A stretch of 64,000 nucleotides of DNA from Salipaludibacillus keqinensis (lineage in GTDB: Bacteria > Bacillota > Bacilli > Bacillales > Salisediminibacteriaceae): assembly GCF_003226325.1 (NCBI RefSeq), contig NZ_PDOD01000002.1, forward strand, positions 868,001 to 932,000, in the 5' to 3' direction. Position numbers and translations under genes: made by a program. The notes below the pieces were generated by a model. The model was given only the letters and a program-made list of their open reading frames with translations, was not told where the DNA came from and made no database searches. Shown here one piece after another: positions 36,087 to 44,584 of this stretch (within the stretch, counting starts at the first letter, position 1; each line of letters starts with the position of its first letter).

Positions 36087-38300
36087 TTAGTCCTGTTTTG
36101 TCAAATATACATCTCTTGGTTTACTACCTCGAGCAGGAGATACGATGCCGCGAGCTTCCATATCATCAATTAACCTCGCTGCACGGTTGTAACCCATCCT
36201 GAAACGTCTTTGTAGAAGTGATGCGGAAGCTGTTTGCTGCTCTAAAACAAATTCACACACTTCTTCAAAAAGATCATCCTCTGCCTCAACAGCCACCTGC
36301 TCCTTTAATTCATCTTTTTCAAATAAAAAGCCGGAGAAAGTTGATTCTTTTACGTAATCAACGACTCGATCTATTTCATCGTCTGAGACAAATGTTCCTT
36401 GAATTCGAACAGGCTTAGATCTTCCACTTTCTAGAAGAAGCATATCTCCTTTACCTAACAACCTTTCCGCTCCGCCTCCATCAAGAATGGTTCTGGAATC
36501 GGCTTGAGAAGAAACAGAAAAGGCCACTCTAGTAGGAATATTTGCTTTAATTAACCCTGTAATGACGTCCACTGAAGGTCGTTGAGTAGCTACAAGTAAA
36601 TGAATGCCGCACGCTCTCGCTTTCTGGGCAATACGACAGATGGAATCTTCAACTTCCTGTGGGGACACCATCATCAGATCTGCCAGTTCATCAACTACAA
36701 TTAGTAAGTAAGGGAGGCGTTTATCTGTTTGGCCTGAACGATCCATTTTCTCATTATATCGGGATATATCTCTTGCACCCTCTTCAGCAAAACATTCATA
36801 ACGTCTTTCCATCTCTAGTACTGCCCATTTCAATCCTTCCGTTGCTTCTTTAGGATCAGTAATTACTGGAGCAGCAAGGTGGGGGATGTCATTATATGGC
36901 GCAAGCTCAACCATTTTAGGGTCGATTAACAATAAACGTACTTCTTCAGGGGATGCCTTATATACTATACTCGTCAAGATTGAATTGACACACACACTTT
37001 TCCCTGACCCTGTAGAACCAGCAATTAATCCATGAGGCATTTTTTGCAAGTCGGTGACCACCGGTTCACCTGAAATATCCATTCCCATAGCTACCGTCAA
37101 CGGGGATTTGGCTTGTTTAAATGTTGGGTGTTGCAAAATCCCTCTTAAAAATACCGGTTCGGAAACATCATTTGGTACCTCAATACCTACTGTACTTTTT
37201 CCAGGAATAGGAGCTTCAATGCGAATATCTTTCGCGGCCAAACTCAACTTTAAATCATCTGTTAAGTTGACGATTTTGCTCACTTTCACCCCTGGTTCAG
37301 GGTGCACTTCAAATCTCGTGACACTTGGCCCCTTTGTCACATGAACCACTTCTGCTCGAATATGAAAATAATCGAACGTTTCATTTAATTTCTTTGTCTG
37401 CTCATCAAGCCAAGATTGGTCTTCATTCGATCTTATTGTAGGCATATTTAAAAGATGAAGAGGTGGGAACGCGTACGCAGATGAACGATTCGAACTCTCT
37501 TGAACAGATGAGTCATTTTTCTTATAGTCCCACTCGCTAATATTGTCATCAATCTGACGGATGGGTTGTACGGTTTGTCTAAAGGATCTACTTGGTTGTT
37601 TTTCTTCTATATTTTCAGTATCTTCAGTTTTAATTTGAACATTTTTCTTTATAGTTTGTTCACGTTCATCCACTCGTTTGACTGTTCGTCTATTATTATT
37701 CGCTTTAGGTTTAAATGGAACGATGTTCTCTTTGACATTCTTGCTAGAATCCACCGCTTCCTTCTGTTCTTTATGAAAGTCACTTACATAAACTTCATCT
37801 TTTCCTTTCAAACTATCGTCATTTTGCTCCTTAATATTTTGTTTTTCTGGTGCTTCTTCTTTGTTTGTCCATGCATCCGATTGGTTCTTATCTTGATTCT
37901 TTCTCGGTTGGTAACCATAGATTGGCGAAGGAATGGTTTGAACGGCGAAGTGATGCCCTTGAAACTTCTCTTTTGTCTTCTTAGAAATTGAAGTACCGTG
38001 AGGACTCACCACTTTTTCCTCTTCTTTTTCCTCTTCTTTTTCCGTTGTACTTTTTTGATTCTTTTCAATCACGTTTATCTTTCTAGGTTCCTCATCTTCG
38101 ATCAGGGGAAAACGAAAGGACCCGTGTTTAGGATATTGGCTAATCATTCTCACTTCATCTTTATTTTTATCCACGTTTCTGTTAGAGGCATATGTATTTT
38201 TAAATGACTGCTTTTCTGGCAGTGTTTTCTCTTCTTCGTTGTCTGGAAACATCCATTTCTTTATTTTGAAAAAATAGTTATTTAGTGCCTTCTTATCCAT
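36087..38300 (-). CDS. sftA: Soluble DNA translocase SftA
   Basis: FtsK/SpoIIIE-family motor that clears chromosome DNA from the closing septum. Unlike SpoIIIE it has no membrane segments. The 737 residues comprise a long Lys/Glu/Gln-rich variable region (about 1-270), an alpha domain, a RecA-type motor with Walker A GSTGSGKSV near 440 and Walker B LLIVVDELADLM, and a winged-helix gamma domain at the end (LLQRRFRMGYNRAARLIDDME) that reads DNA polarity sites. Order near murC and ytpQ/ytpP matches ytpT/sftA of B. subtilis. Confidence 0.95.
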   Translation of the reverse strand: MDKKALNNYFFKIKKWMFPDNEEEKTLPEKQSFKNTYASNRNVDKNKDEVRMISQYPKHGSFRFPLIEDEEPRKINVIEKNQKSTTEKEEEKEEEKVVSPHGTSISKKTKEKFQGHHFAVQTIPSPIYGYQPRKNQDKNQSDAWTNKEEAPEKQNIKEQNDDSLKGKDEVYVSDFHKEQKEAVDSSKNVKENIVPFKPKANNNRRTVKRVDEREQTIKKNVQIKTEDTENIEEKQPSRSFRQTVQPIRQIDDNISEWDYKKNDSSVQESSNRSSAYAFPPLHLLNMPTIRSNEDQSWLDEQTKKLNETFDYFHIRAEVVHVTKGPSVTRFEVHPEPGVKVSKIVNLTDDLKLSLAAKDIRIEAPIPGKSTVGIEVPNDVSEPVFLRGILQHPTFKQAKSPLTVAMGMDISGEPVVTDLQKMPHGLIAGSTGSGKSVCVNSILTSIVYKASPEEVRLLLIDPKMVELAPYNDIPHLAAPVITDPKEATEGLKWAVLEMERRYECFAEEGARDISRYNEKMDRSGQTDKRLPYLLIVVDELADLMMVSPQEVEDSICRIAQKARACGIHLLVATQRPSVDVITGLIKANIPTRVAFSVSSQADSRTILDGGGAERLLGKGDMLLLESGRSKPVRIQGTFVSDDEIDRVVDYVKESTFSGFLFEKDELKEQVAVEAEDDLFEEVCEFVLEQQTASASLLQRRFRMGYNRAARLIDDMEARGIVSPARGSKPRDVYLTKQD

Positions 38301-38456
38301 CTATCATCACCTATTCCTTATAACGATTGTTTTGATCTTCTCAAATTTATTTCTGGCTTTTCTTCATAAGAAAAATAGAACTGGAGATCATCACTCTAGT
38401 CCCTTACATCCTCTATTATAAACACATGGTGCAAATGGAGACTTTCTAATCACTCG

Positions 38457-38488
38457 AAAAAAGAACCACCTTTAAGGTGATTCTTTTT
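38457..38488 (-). terminator. Terminator of ytpQ
   Basis: AAAAGAACCACCTT and AAGGTGATTCTTTT with one mismatch; a T-rich run follows on the minus strand. Confidence 0.75.
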
Positions 38489-38529
38489 AAGTACTTCTTT
38501 CATTTTACCTTTAGAAACAGGGAAAATCA

Positions 38530-39339
38530 TCAATCTTTTTTCGCTTCTTTAGGCTTTTTCTGCGCGAGAATAAAGATTGGCTCTAGTTCTCCGTTCTCAT
38601 ACATAAACGGCAAAGCAGTTAAAGGGACTCTGCCTTGGGAAAAGAACTGAAAGACCATTTGTGCAAGAACATCGTAGCCGGTTTCATTTTGAATGTCTGC
38701 AAATATAAGCACATCGTGATGAGGGATCGCTACAGCTAATTCCCCTAAAGCTTTATCGGACATTTCTTTAAGTAAGGACTCGTTAAGGATTCTACTGGCA
38801 TCATAGCCATCATCCATACTTAAAAAATAAAATGTATTTCCCGCTACTTTGTCCTGTTTCATCGTATGTTTTAACGACCGAAGATTAAATTTAGCGGCCT
38901 CTTGAATTTCTTGAAATGTTTTCCCTTCCTTCGCAAGCATTTCTTCATCAATTAATGAATAAGAAGCTCCTTGGTCCACGGCATAAAACACTCTTGTTTC
39001 AGCAGTGTGATCTGCATGAAGCAATTTACGGCCGTCATTTGTTTCCGTTTCAAAGGATGTGGAGCGGATAACCGGGAAGATGTGACTTTCATTTCCAGCT
39101 AGCTTCACTTCAGTCGTTAACAGCGTTAATCCTTCTTTAATTGTTTTCATAGTATCTTCCAAAGCTTGCTCTTTGTTTTCTTCAAATTTCGGCGCTAAGT
39201 TAGCCAAATTGATTGTCAACCCTTTATCAACTCTTTTATCAATAATTCTTAAGGTTCCTTGTTCTCTATCAAAGGATGTTACCCAATGTTCGTTGGTTAA
39301 TTGACTCTCTATTTCACGTTTTAATTGAATTGGTTTCAT
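38530..39339 (-). CDS. ytpQ: YtpQ, DUF1444 family protein
   Basis: Conserved Bacillus protein of unknown function. The 269 residues contain a DUF1444 pattern: N-terminal LKREIESQLTNEHWVTSFDREQ, a central RVFYAVDQGASYSLIDEE, and PHHDVLIFADIQNETGYDVL near the end. It has no membrane segment and is acidic. ATG at 39339 follows TGGAGG; an in-frame upstream start is rejected. The gene order sftA-ytpQ-ytpP follows B. subtilis, with a terminator and spacer of about 250 bp before ytpP. Confidence 0.87.
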   Translation of the reverse strand: MKPIQLKREIESQLTNEHWVTSFDREQGTLRIIDKRVDKGLTINLANLAPKFEENKEQALEDTMKTIKEGLTLLTTEVKLAGNESHIFPVIRSTSFETETNDGRKLLHADHTAETRVFYAVDQGASYSLIDEEMLAKEGKTFQEIQEAAKFNLRSLKHTMKQDKVAGNTFYFLSMDDGYDASRILNESLLKEMSDKALGELAVAIPHHDVLIFADIQNETGYDVLAQMVFQFFSQGRVPLTALPFMYENGELEPIFILAQKKPKEAKKD

Positions 39340-39552
39340 CTTAATACCTCCAGTACGTTCCCATTTTAACATGATGTTCATTATTCACCAATGATTCTGC
39401 ATTTAGCGGCAGTTCGTCAGCTGAAAGGAGAAGGATCTATTCTAACGGAGCCCAAGTGATAACTTTTTATATGATCAAATAAACGAAGTTTTATAAAAAT
39501 ACTTTATTGCTGTATGAAAGCATGGGCCGAATCTTTCTTAATCTTTTGAAAA

Positions 39553-39576
39553 AAGCAGCCCCCTAGAGAGCCGCTT
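39553..39576 (-). terminator. Terminator of ytpP
   Basis: On the minus strand AAGCGGCTC pairs with GGGCTGCTT with two G-T wobbles, followed by TTTTCAAAAG. Confidence 0.68.
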
Positions 39577-39585
39577 AAATTGAAT

Positions 39586-39906
39586 TTATTTTTGTTTTGC
39601 TTCCGTCAAAAAAGAATCAATTTCTTCTTTTGACTTTCGGTCTTTACTGACAAAACGATGGATTTCTTCTCCCTTTTTAAATACAAGAAAACTAGGAATA
39701 CCAAAAATCTGTAGATCTTGGCACAATTCAATAAACTCATCACGATTTACTTTGTAAAAATTCAAATCACGATGATTTTGTTGTAATTCAGGTAAAACAG
39801 GTTCAATCACAACGCAGTCTGGACACCATCCTGCTGTGAACATCAGTACGGAACCTTCTTCTTGAATGACTTCTTGATAATGTTCCATTGATTTTAGTTC
39901 TTCCAT
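39586..39906 (-). CDS. ytpP: Thioredoxin-like protein YtpP
   Basis: Small disulfide oxidoreductase. The 106-residue thioredoxin fold has the active site WCPDC (in FTAGWCPDCVVIEP) near residues 31-35 and the cis-proline block FGIPSFLVFKKG. ATG at 39906 follows AAGGAG; a GTG nine bases upstream is too close to that site. It is 15 bases downstream of a membrane protein gene and likely shares its transcript. Partner proteins are unknown. Confidence 0.9.
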   Translation of the reverse strand: MEELKSMEHYQEVIQEEGSVLMFTAGWCPDCVVIEPVLPELQQNHRDLNFYKVNRDEFIELCQDLQIFGIPSFLVFKKGEEIHRFVSKDRKSKEEIDSFLTEAKQK

Positions 39907-39921
39907 GACAAACACTCCTTC

Positions 39922-40947
39922 TTATGACCTCTCGATGGCCATATCTCCTAATTTAATGATATTCTTTTTTCTTAACCATTCAGATAATACGAAACTAAGT
40001 ATAGCGGGTAATAGAAAATGCAGCAAAATAATACTTAAGATGACGGACATACCACTCCCCATTGTATGGATTGTCATAATCTGTCCTACAAAGCCACTGG
40101 TTCCCATGCCTGCCCCCGCTTGATTGTTTTCCATATAAAACACCATTGTTGATAAAGGACCGACAATGGCTGCCGTAACAGTTGGAGGGATGAGAATGGC
40201 AGGATTTTTCACGATGTTTGCAATTTGTAACATAGACGTACCGATTCCTAAAGCTAATAACCCTGACCAGCGGTTTTCTCGAAAGCTACTCACTGCAAAA
40301 CCAATCATTTGAGAAGCACAGCCAACAGTGGCAGCCCCTGCAGCTATTCCTTCAAGCCCCAGCATAATGGCAATGGCTGCACTTGAGATTGGGGCAGTTA
40401 GAGCAAGTCCCATAAATACGGCAACTAGTACTCCCATCAAAAATGGTTGCTGCTCCGTCGCCCACATGATAAATTGACCAAATTGACTTACTATGCTTGC
40501 AATAGGTGGTCCAATCAACATAGCGCTTCCAACACCTGTAATAATAGTAACGAGAGGAGTGACAATAATATCTATTTTTGTTTCTTGAGAAACCATTTTT
40601 CCAATTTCAGTAGAAATTAACGCTGCCAGAAAGCTACCAACTGGACCTGCCATTTCACCCCCTGCGGCACCACTAACGACTGCAGCAAATAATACAAGTC
40701 GCGGCGCACCTAGTCCATAGGCCACTGCAACTCCAATGGCTGGACCTGAGAGACTCATCGCTGTTTGACCCATCTGAACTAAAAGAGAAGCCCCCGGTAC
40801 CACACCTTCAAGTTGGGAACCAATCGTTTCCATAATCAATCCGATAATTAAAGAGGAAAATAATCCTAAAGCCATGTAACTTAACGTGTTTACGACATAG
40901 TTTTGAAATGTTGGTTCTATTCCTTTACGCTTGAAAAACTCTCTCAT
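39922..40947 (-). CDS. PTS EIIC-like / PfoR-type membrane protein
   Basis: Integral membrane protein of about ten hydrophobic segments related to the PTS_EIIC_2 (PfoR) family. Signature stretches are AYGLGAPRLVLFAAVVSGAAGGEMAGPVG, QATVGCASQMIGFAV-like VGCASQMIGF and NPAILIPPTVTAAIVGPLST. No EIIA or EIIB domain or gene is seen nearby, so sugar transport by a normal phosphotransferase system is doubtful; the family contains proteins of unproven substrate. It is first in a two-gene unit with ytpP. Confidence 0.85.
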   Translation of the reverse strand: MREFFKRKGIEPTFQNYVVNTLSYMALGLFSSLIIGLIMETIGSQLEGVVPGASLLVQMGQTAMSLSGPAIGVAVAYGLGAPRLVLFAAVVSGAAGGEMAGPVGSFLAALISTEIGKMVSQETKIDIIVTPLVTIITGVGSAMLIGPPIASIVSQFGQFIMWATEQQPFLMGVLVAVFMGLALTAPISSAAIAIMLGLEGIAAGAATVGCASQMIGFAVSSFRENRWSGLLALGIGTSMLQIANIVKNPAILIPPTVTAAIVGPLSTMVFYMENNQAGAGMGTSGFVGQIMTIHTMGSGMSVILSIILLHFLLPAILSFVLSEWLRKKNIIKLGDMAIERS

Positions 40948-41176
40948 GACAAACCCCTTAACGTATGAAATTTATTATCCTTTTTAAAATATCTATGGAA
41001 CAAGAAGTAGCCGCATCGTTCACTTAACCCACGGTTTGAACCTTTTCAGTTCTATTATTTTCAAATATACCATAACACAATCATCCTTTTCACTTTGCAA
41101 GGATAAATATTGTTTTCTTTTCATGTGATCAGGGAAAAACATAAACTGGATGTAACTTTTAAGGAGGAGATCAACG

Positions 41177-41614
41177 ATGAACTTAACCGTGTATTTAGCA
41201 GGTCAAATCCACGATAACTGGAGAAGCGAAGTAAAGGAGAAAGCAAAAAATTTACCTCTTCACTTTGTTGGACCGATGGAAAACCATGACCGTTCAGACA
41301 ATATCGGCGAAGAAATATTAGGTGAGCAACCTAACTCTATTTTCAAAGACGACGCAGCTTCAAAGATCAATAATTTACGGACACAAGTGTTAATGGAGAA
41401 ATCAGATGTTGTGATCGCTTTGTTTGGTGATAAGTATAAGCAATGGAATAGCGCAGCAGATGCAGCATCAGCAGTTGCCTTGAATAAACCTCTTATAGTA
41501 GTCCGACCTAAAGAGCTTCATCACCCATTAAAGGAGCTTTCCGAAAAAGCACAAGTGACGGTGGAGAATATAGATCAAGCAATCCAAGCTTTATCTTATA
41601 TTTTTGAAGAATAG
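41177..41614 (+). CDS. ytoQ: YtoQ family protein
   Basis: Conserved Bacillus protein of unknown function. The 145-residue soluble protein starts MNLTVYLAGQIHDNWR, the YtoQ signature, and has a nucleoside 2-deoxyribosyltransferase-like feel (VYLAGQI, MEKSDVVIALFGDKYKQWN, DAASAVALNKPLIVV), which suggests a Rossmann-type sugar-nucleotide or nucleotide-binding fold. ATG at 41177 follows AAGGAGGAG. It is monocistronic with a bidirectional terminator. The enzymatic idea is inference from pattern only. Confidence 0.87.
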   Translation: MNLTVYLAGQIHDNWRSEVKEKAKNLPLHFVGPMENHDRSDNIGEEILGEQPNSIFKDDAASKINNLRTQVLMEKSDVVIALFGDKYKQWNSAADAASAVALNKPLIVVRPKELHHPLKELSEKAQVTVENIDQAIQALSYIFEE

Positions 41615-41643
41615 GTTTGAAATAAGTAAATCTTATTGAACTG

Positions 41644-41686
41644 AAAAAAGATCATCAACTTTAAATGAAGTTGATGATCTTTTTTA
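41644..41686. terminator. Bidirectional terminator between ytoQ and the DUF84 gene
   Basis: AAAAAGATCATCAACTT and AAGTTGATGATCTTTTT, 17 bp perfect, small loop. Confidence 0.88.
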
Positions 41687-41693
41687 TCATAGC

Positions 41694-42209
41694 CTAATCT
41701 TTAAGAAATCTTTTGTATTGACCAAACAAGAGCTTATTAATATGAATAAACATCTCTGCACGGTTTACATTTCCTGCCGTGAAAATGCCTACTGCCCCTT
41801 GACCTTTACGCACATCTCTCTCATTTAACCAGGAATCCATCGCATCCCCTAGCTCTTTTCCTTCTTGAACCATTCTAGCAATCGACTTAGGCAAGGGGAT
41901 TCTAGCGCCAGATGCCACAAACAGATGCTTATCTTTCGAGACGAGAGCCCCCCAATTACACAAAAACAACTCATCATCGATGGTCATCACTCCTCCCTCG
42001 AGGCCAATGGCTAATTCTGCTTGTTGATCATGAATAAGAAAGTTAGCTCTGTTTAAAGCTCCTTCTTTCGTTTCCCTATCAGAGAATGGCTGAGAAGACA
42101 CAGATGAAGGAGCATTCACCCCTTTAATGACATATTCTTGTCCAAACACAGCTTTAACTGAGGCAATTTTTGCTGGGTTTTCTGAACCCACATAGAGTGT
42201 CGGTCTCAT
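41694..42209 (-). CDS. Inosine/xanthosine triphosphatase-like protein (DUF84, YjjX family)
   Basis: House-cleaning NTPase family that hydrolyses non-canonical purine nucleotides such as ITP and XTP. The 171 residues show the family order: VGSENPAKIASVKAVF at the start, SSQPFSDRETKEGALNRA, the acidic IGLEGGV and a C-terminal GQGAVGIFTAG block. ATG at 42209 follows AAGGAG. It is convergent with ytoQ. The exact substrate of Firmicute members is not established. Confidence 0.85.
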   Translation of the reverse strand: MRPTLYVGSENPAKIASVKAVFGQEYVIKGVNAPSSVSSQPFSDRETKEGALNRANFLIHDQQAELAIGLEGGVMTIDDELFLCNWGALVSKDKHLFVASGARIPLPKSIARMVQEGKELGDAMDSWLNERDVRKGQGAVGIFTAGNVNRAEMFIHINKLLFGQYKRFLKD

Positions 42210-42299
42210 AAAATACTCCTTCTCCTTCATTCCTACTTAATCAGTCTCCGTTAAGCGCATCGTCCTTCTTCTAAGAGTATGACCAAATCCAAAAAAAGA

Positions 42300-42330
42300 A
42301 GTCTCGATTAATGAATCGAGACTAGATGGT
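42300..42330 (-). terminator. Terminator of the M42 peptidase gene
   Basis: AGTCTCGATT and AATCGAGACT, 10 bp perfect, 4-nt loop (42300-42323); on the minus strand TCTTTTTTTGG follows. Confidence 0.85.
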
Positions 42331-42335
42331 TTCTA

Positions 42336-43409
42336 TTACACATTATCACGAATGGTTTTTAAAGTCGTTTGATCTGTTTGGCGAACTAGAGTTGTAATTA
42401 ACTCTTTAGCCGCTGCGTAATCATCAATGTGAATCATTGATGCAGCAGTATGAATATATCTTGAACAAATTCCTATCACTGCAGATGGTACCCCGCTATT
42501 GGAAATATGCACTCTCCCAGCATCCGTTCCACCTTGTGATATAAAGAACTGATAAGGAATATTATTCGTCTCAGCTGTATCTAGAATAAATTCCCTCATT
42601 CCACGATGGGTCACCATCGTACGATCAAATATCCTTAATAATGCACCTTTACCTAAATGTCCAAAGGCATCTTTTTCACCGGACGCATCGTTAGCTGGAC
42701 TGGCGTCAAGTGCATAAAAAATATCGGGCTGAATCATGTTTGCTGCGACTTGAGCACCTCGAAGACCAACTTCCTCTTGTACAGTGGCTCCGGAAAATAA
42801 TATATTTGGTGTTTTTTCCCCTTTTAACTCTTTTAATAATTCAATTGATAGTCCTACACCATAGCGGTTATCCCAAGCTTTCGCCAACACTTTTTTGTTA
42901 TTTGCTAGTGTCTCCATAGGACAGATTGGAACAATTTGCTGCCCCGGTTTAATACCAATTTTCATCGCATCAGCATGGTCATCTGCACCAATATCGATGT
43001 ACATATTTTTAATTTCCATAGGTTTACTACGCTTTGCCTCATCTAGTAGGTGAGGGGGCACAGAACCAACAACACCAGTGACTGGACCACTATCAGTAAT
43101 AATTTGCAATCGTTGAGCAAGTAATACTTGACTCCACCAACCGCCTAATGTTTGAAAGCGAATCAACCCTTTTTCATCTACTGAAGTCACCATGAAACCG
43201 ACTTCATCCATGTGTCCGGCTACCATTACTTTGGGACCTTGTTCATTCCCTCGCTTGACACCAAACACTCCACCTAAGCCGTCTTGAATCACTTCATCAC
43301 TATATTGACCTAATTGTTTCTTTACGTATGCTCTTACTTCATGTTCAAACCCTGGTGCTCCAGGAAGCTGAGTCAATGTTTCAAACATTTGATACGTTTC
43401 TTGATTCAT
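42336..43409 (-). CDS. ytoP: M42 family metallo-aminopeptidase YtoP
   Basis: Cytosolic di-metal aminopeptidase related to glutamyl aminopeptidase and TET complexes. The 357-residue protein has the metal ligands in [35 protein letters not shown] (catalytic Glu-Glu) and YALDASPA, with a PDZ-like insert (about 85-165). The C-terminal [11 protein letters not shown] and RYIHTAASM blocks complete the site. ATG at 43409 follows AGGAGGAG. Single-gene unit. Confidence 0.93.
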   Translation of the reverse strand: MNQETYQMFETLTQLPGAPGFEHEVRAYVKKQLGQYSDEVIQDGLGGVFGVKRGNEQGPKVMVAGHMDEVGFMVTSVDEKGLIRFQTLGGWWSQVLLAQRLQIITDSGPVTGVVGSVPPHLLDEAKRSKPMEIKNMYIDIGADDHADAMKIGIKPGQQIVPICPMETLANNKKVLAKAWDNRYGVGLSIELLKELKGEKTPNILFSGATVQEEVGLRGAQVAANMIQPDIFYALDASPANDASGEKDAFGHLGKGALLRIFDRTMVTHRGMREFILDTAETNNIPYQFFISQGGTDAGRVHISNSGVPSAVIGICSRYIHTAASMIHIDDYAAAKELITTLVRQTDQTTLKTIRDNV

Positions 43410-43628
43410 AAAAAAACTCCTCCTATGTTTATGTATCTTCCTTATCATTTTAACGAATAGTCAGAATGGTTTCCACTTTTTTCGTAATACGAAACAATTT
43501 CCCCTAATTCATTTTTGTTATTTTATTTAAAATTTTGAAGAAGATTGGCTTTTAGATGATGTTTCGATATACTTAGAATGAAAGCCATTACAAGATTATT
43601 TATTATTCTTAGAAAGAAGGTGTATTTC

Positions 43629-43952
43629 ATGGGTTGGAAACGATTCGCAGCAGGTGTAGGAGCTGGGGTAGCTGTTACCATTCTTGCAAAAAATCAGCTG
43701 GATAAAACAGATGGAAAACTATCACCGGAAAAAGCTTTGAAATTAGTTAAACGAAAAACCACCAATCTCGGAACCATTGAGGGATCTTGGGTACATATGG
43801 TTACGGAAGAATTTGAGCATGACCATTTGTTGTATCAAGTCTATCGTGGCGGTATTACTTGTTCAGATGAAAATGGAAAAATGGATGCCTATGAATTTTT
43901 TGTAGATTCCTCCACTGGAACTGTCCTTGCCTTGAATAAACAAGATAATTAG
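43629..43952 (+). CDS. ytzB: PepSY-domain protein YtzB
   Basis: Small protein of 107 residues. A short Gly/Ala-rich hydrophobic segment at about residues 7-23 (GVGAGVAVTILAK) is a possible membrane anchor or uncleaved signal. The rest is one PepSY domain (KLSPEKALKLVKR...YEFFVDSSTGTVLAL), a fold often found in inhibitors of secreted peptidases. ATG at 43629 follows GAAGGTG; the in-frame upstream extension has no ribosome site. It is located between the YtoP peptidase and a secreted subtilase; a link to either is inference. Confidence 0.85.
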   Translation: MGWKRFAAGVGAGVAVTILAKNQLDKTDGKLSPEKALKLVKRKTTNLGTIEGSWVHMVTEEFEHDHLLYQVYRGGITCSDENGKMDAYEFFVDSSTGTVLALNKQDN

Positions 43953-43960
43953 TATTCAGT

Positions 43961-43991
43961 ACCTCACAGACTTTTCTGTGAGGTTTTTTTC
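43961..43991 (+). terminator. Terminator of ytzB
   Basis: ACCTCACAGA and TCTGTGAGGT, 10 bp, 4-nt loop, followed by seven T residues. Confidence 0.88.
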
Positions 43992-44584
43992 ATTAGATTA
44001 TACAGTTGCTTTGTCACTCTCCTAACGTGATTTCCATTAAAACTCGGAATTCATATTCCCGAATGCCCTATCAACGAACTGGTATTTAAAAGTCCTAAAT
44101 CTAATTCGTTCTTTTGACCCATTTCATTTTCCCCCTTAAGTTTCCTTACCCCCTTCTCTCCCTCTGTATTTCATTTTTTTCATAAACGGTTATTTTTTTT
44201 ATCTTTTTTTGTTTTATTTACCTATCTTAGGACTCATAAAAATTTGTCGTATTTTGTAGAAAATTTGGTCTAATAGGAGTAAGAGCTTGATTTCCTAACT
44301 ATTCTAAACTCATACTTATTTAGAAAATTTAGAATAATGATCCAATTGTTGCAAGGAAAAAATCTATCGACAACCGAAATAAAAGAAGAGTAGAAAATAA
44401 ATCAAATCATTTTTTATCGATTTTTGGAGGTGATTCATTTCAACGGTTTTGGTACGAATAACAATTTTGACTTTGTTTAACCTCATTTCTCTTTTACAAG
44501 AGTATTGATTTGAGCACAAAGGAGCGGACAGCTTCATGGGAATTAAACAGAGTCTCATTTTAAATTATTTTAGGAGGGGTTTTT
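43992..44584. other. 593-bp AT-rich region before the subtilase gene
   Basis: No gene is supported. The sequence is very AT-rich, with runs of T near 44185-44215. A GGAGGTGAT motif at 44426-44434 resembles a ribosome site, but the nearest open frame after it is a 19-codon TTG-started stretch with poor spacing. The long leader suggests regulated expression of the protease. Confidence 0.5.

Noticed and set aside
44449-44510. 19-codon leader peptide upstream of the subtilase
   Set aside because: The TTG start is about 14 nt from the GGAGGTGAT motif, which is too far, and there is no downstream attenuator hairpin.
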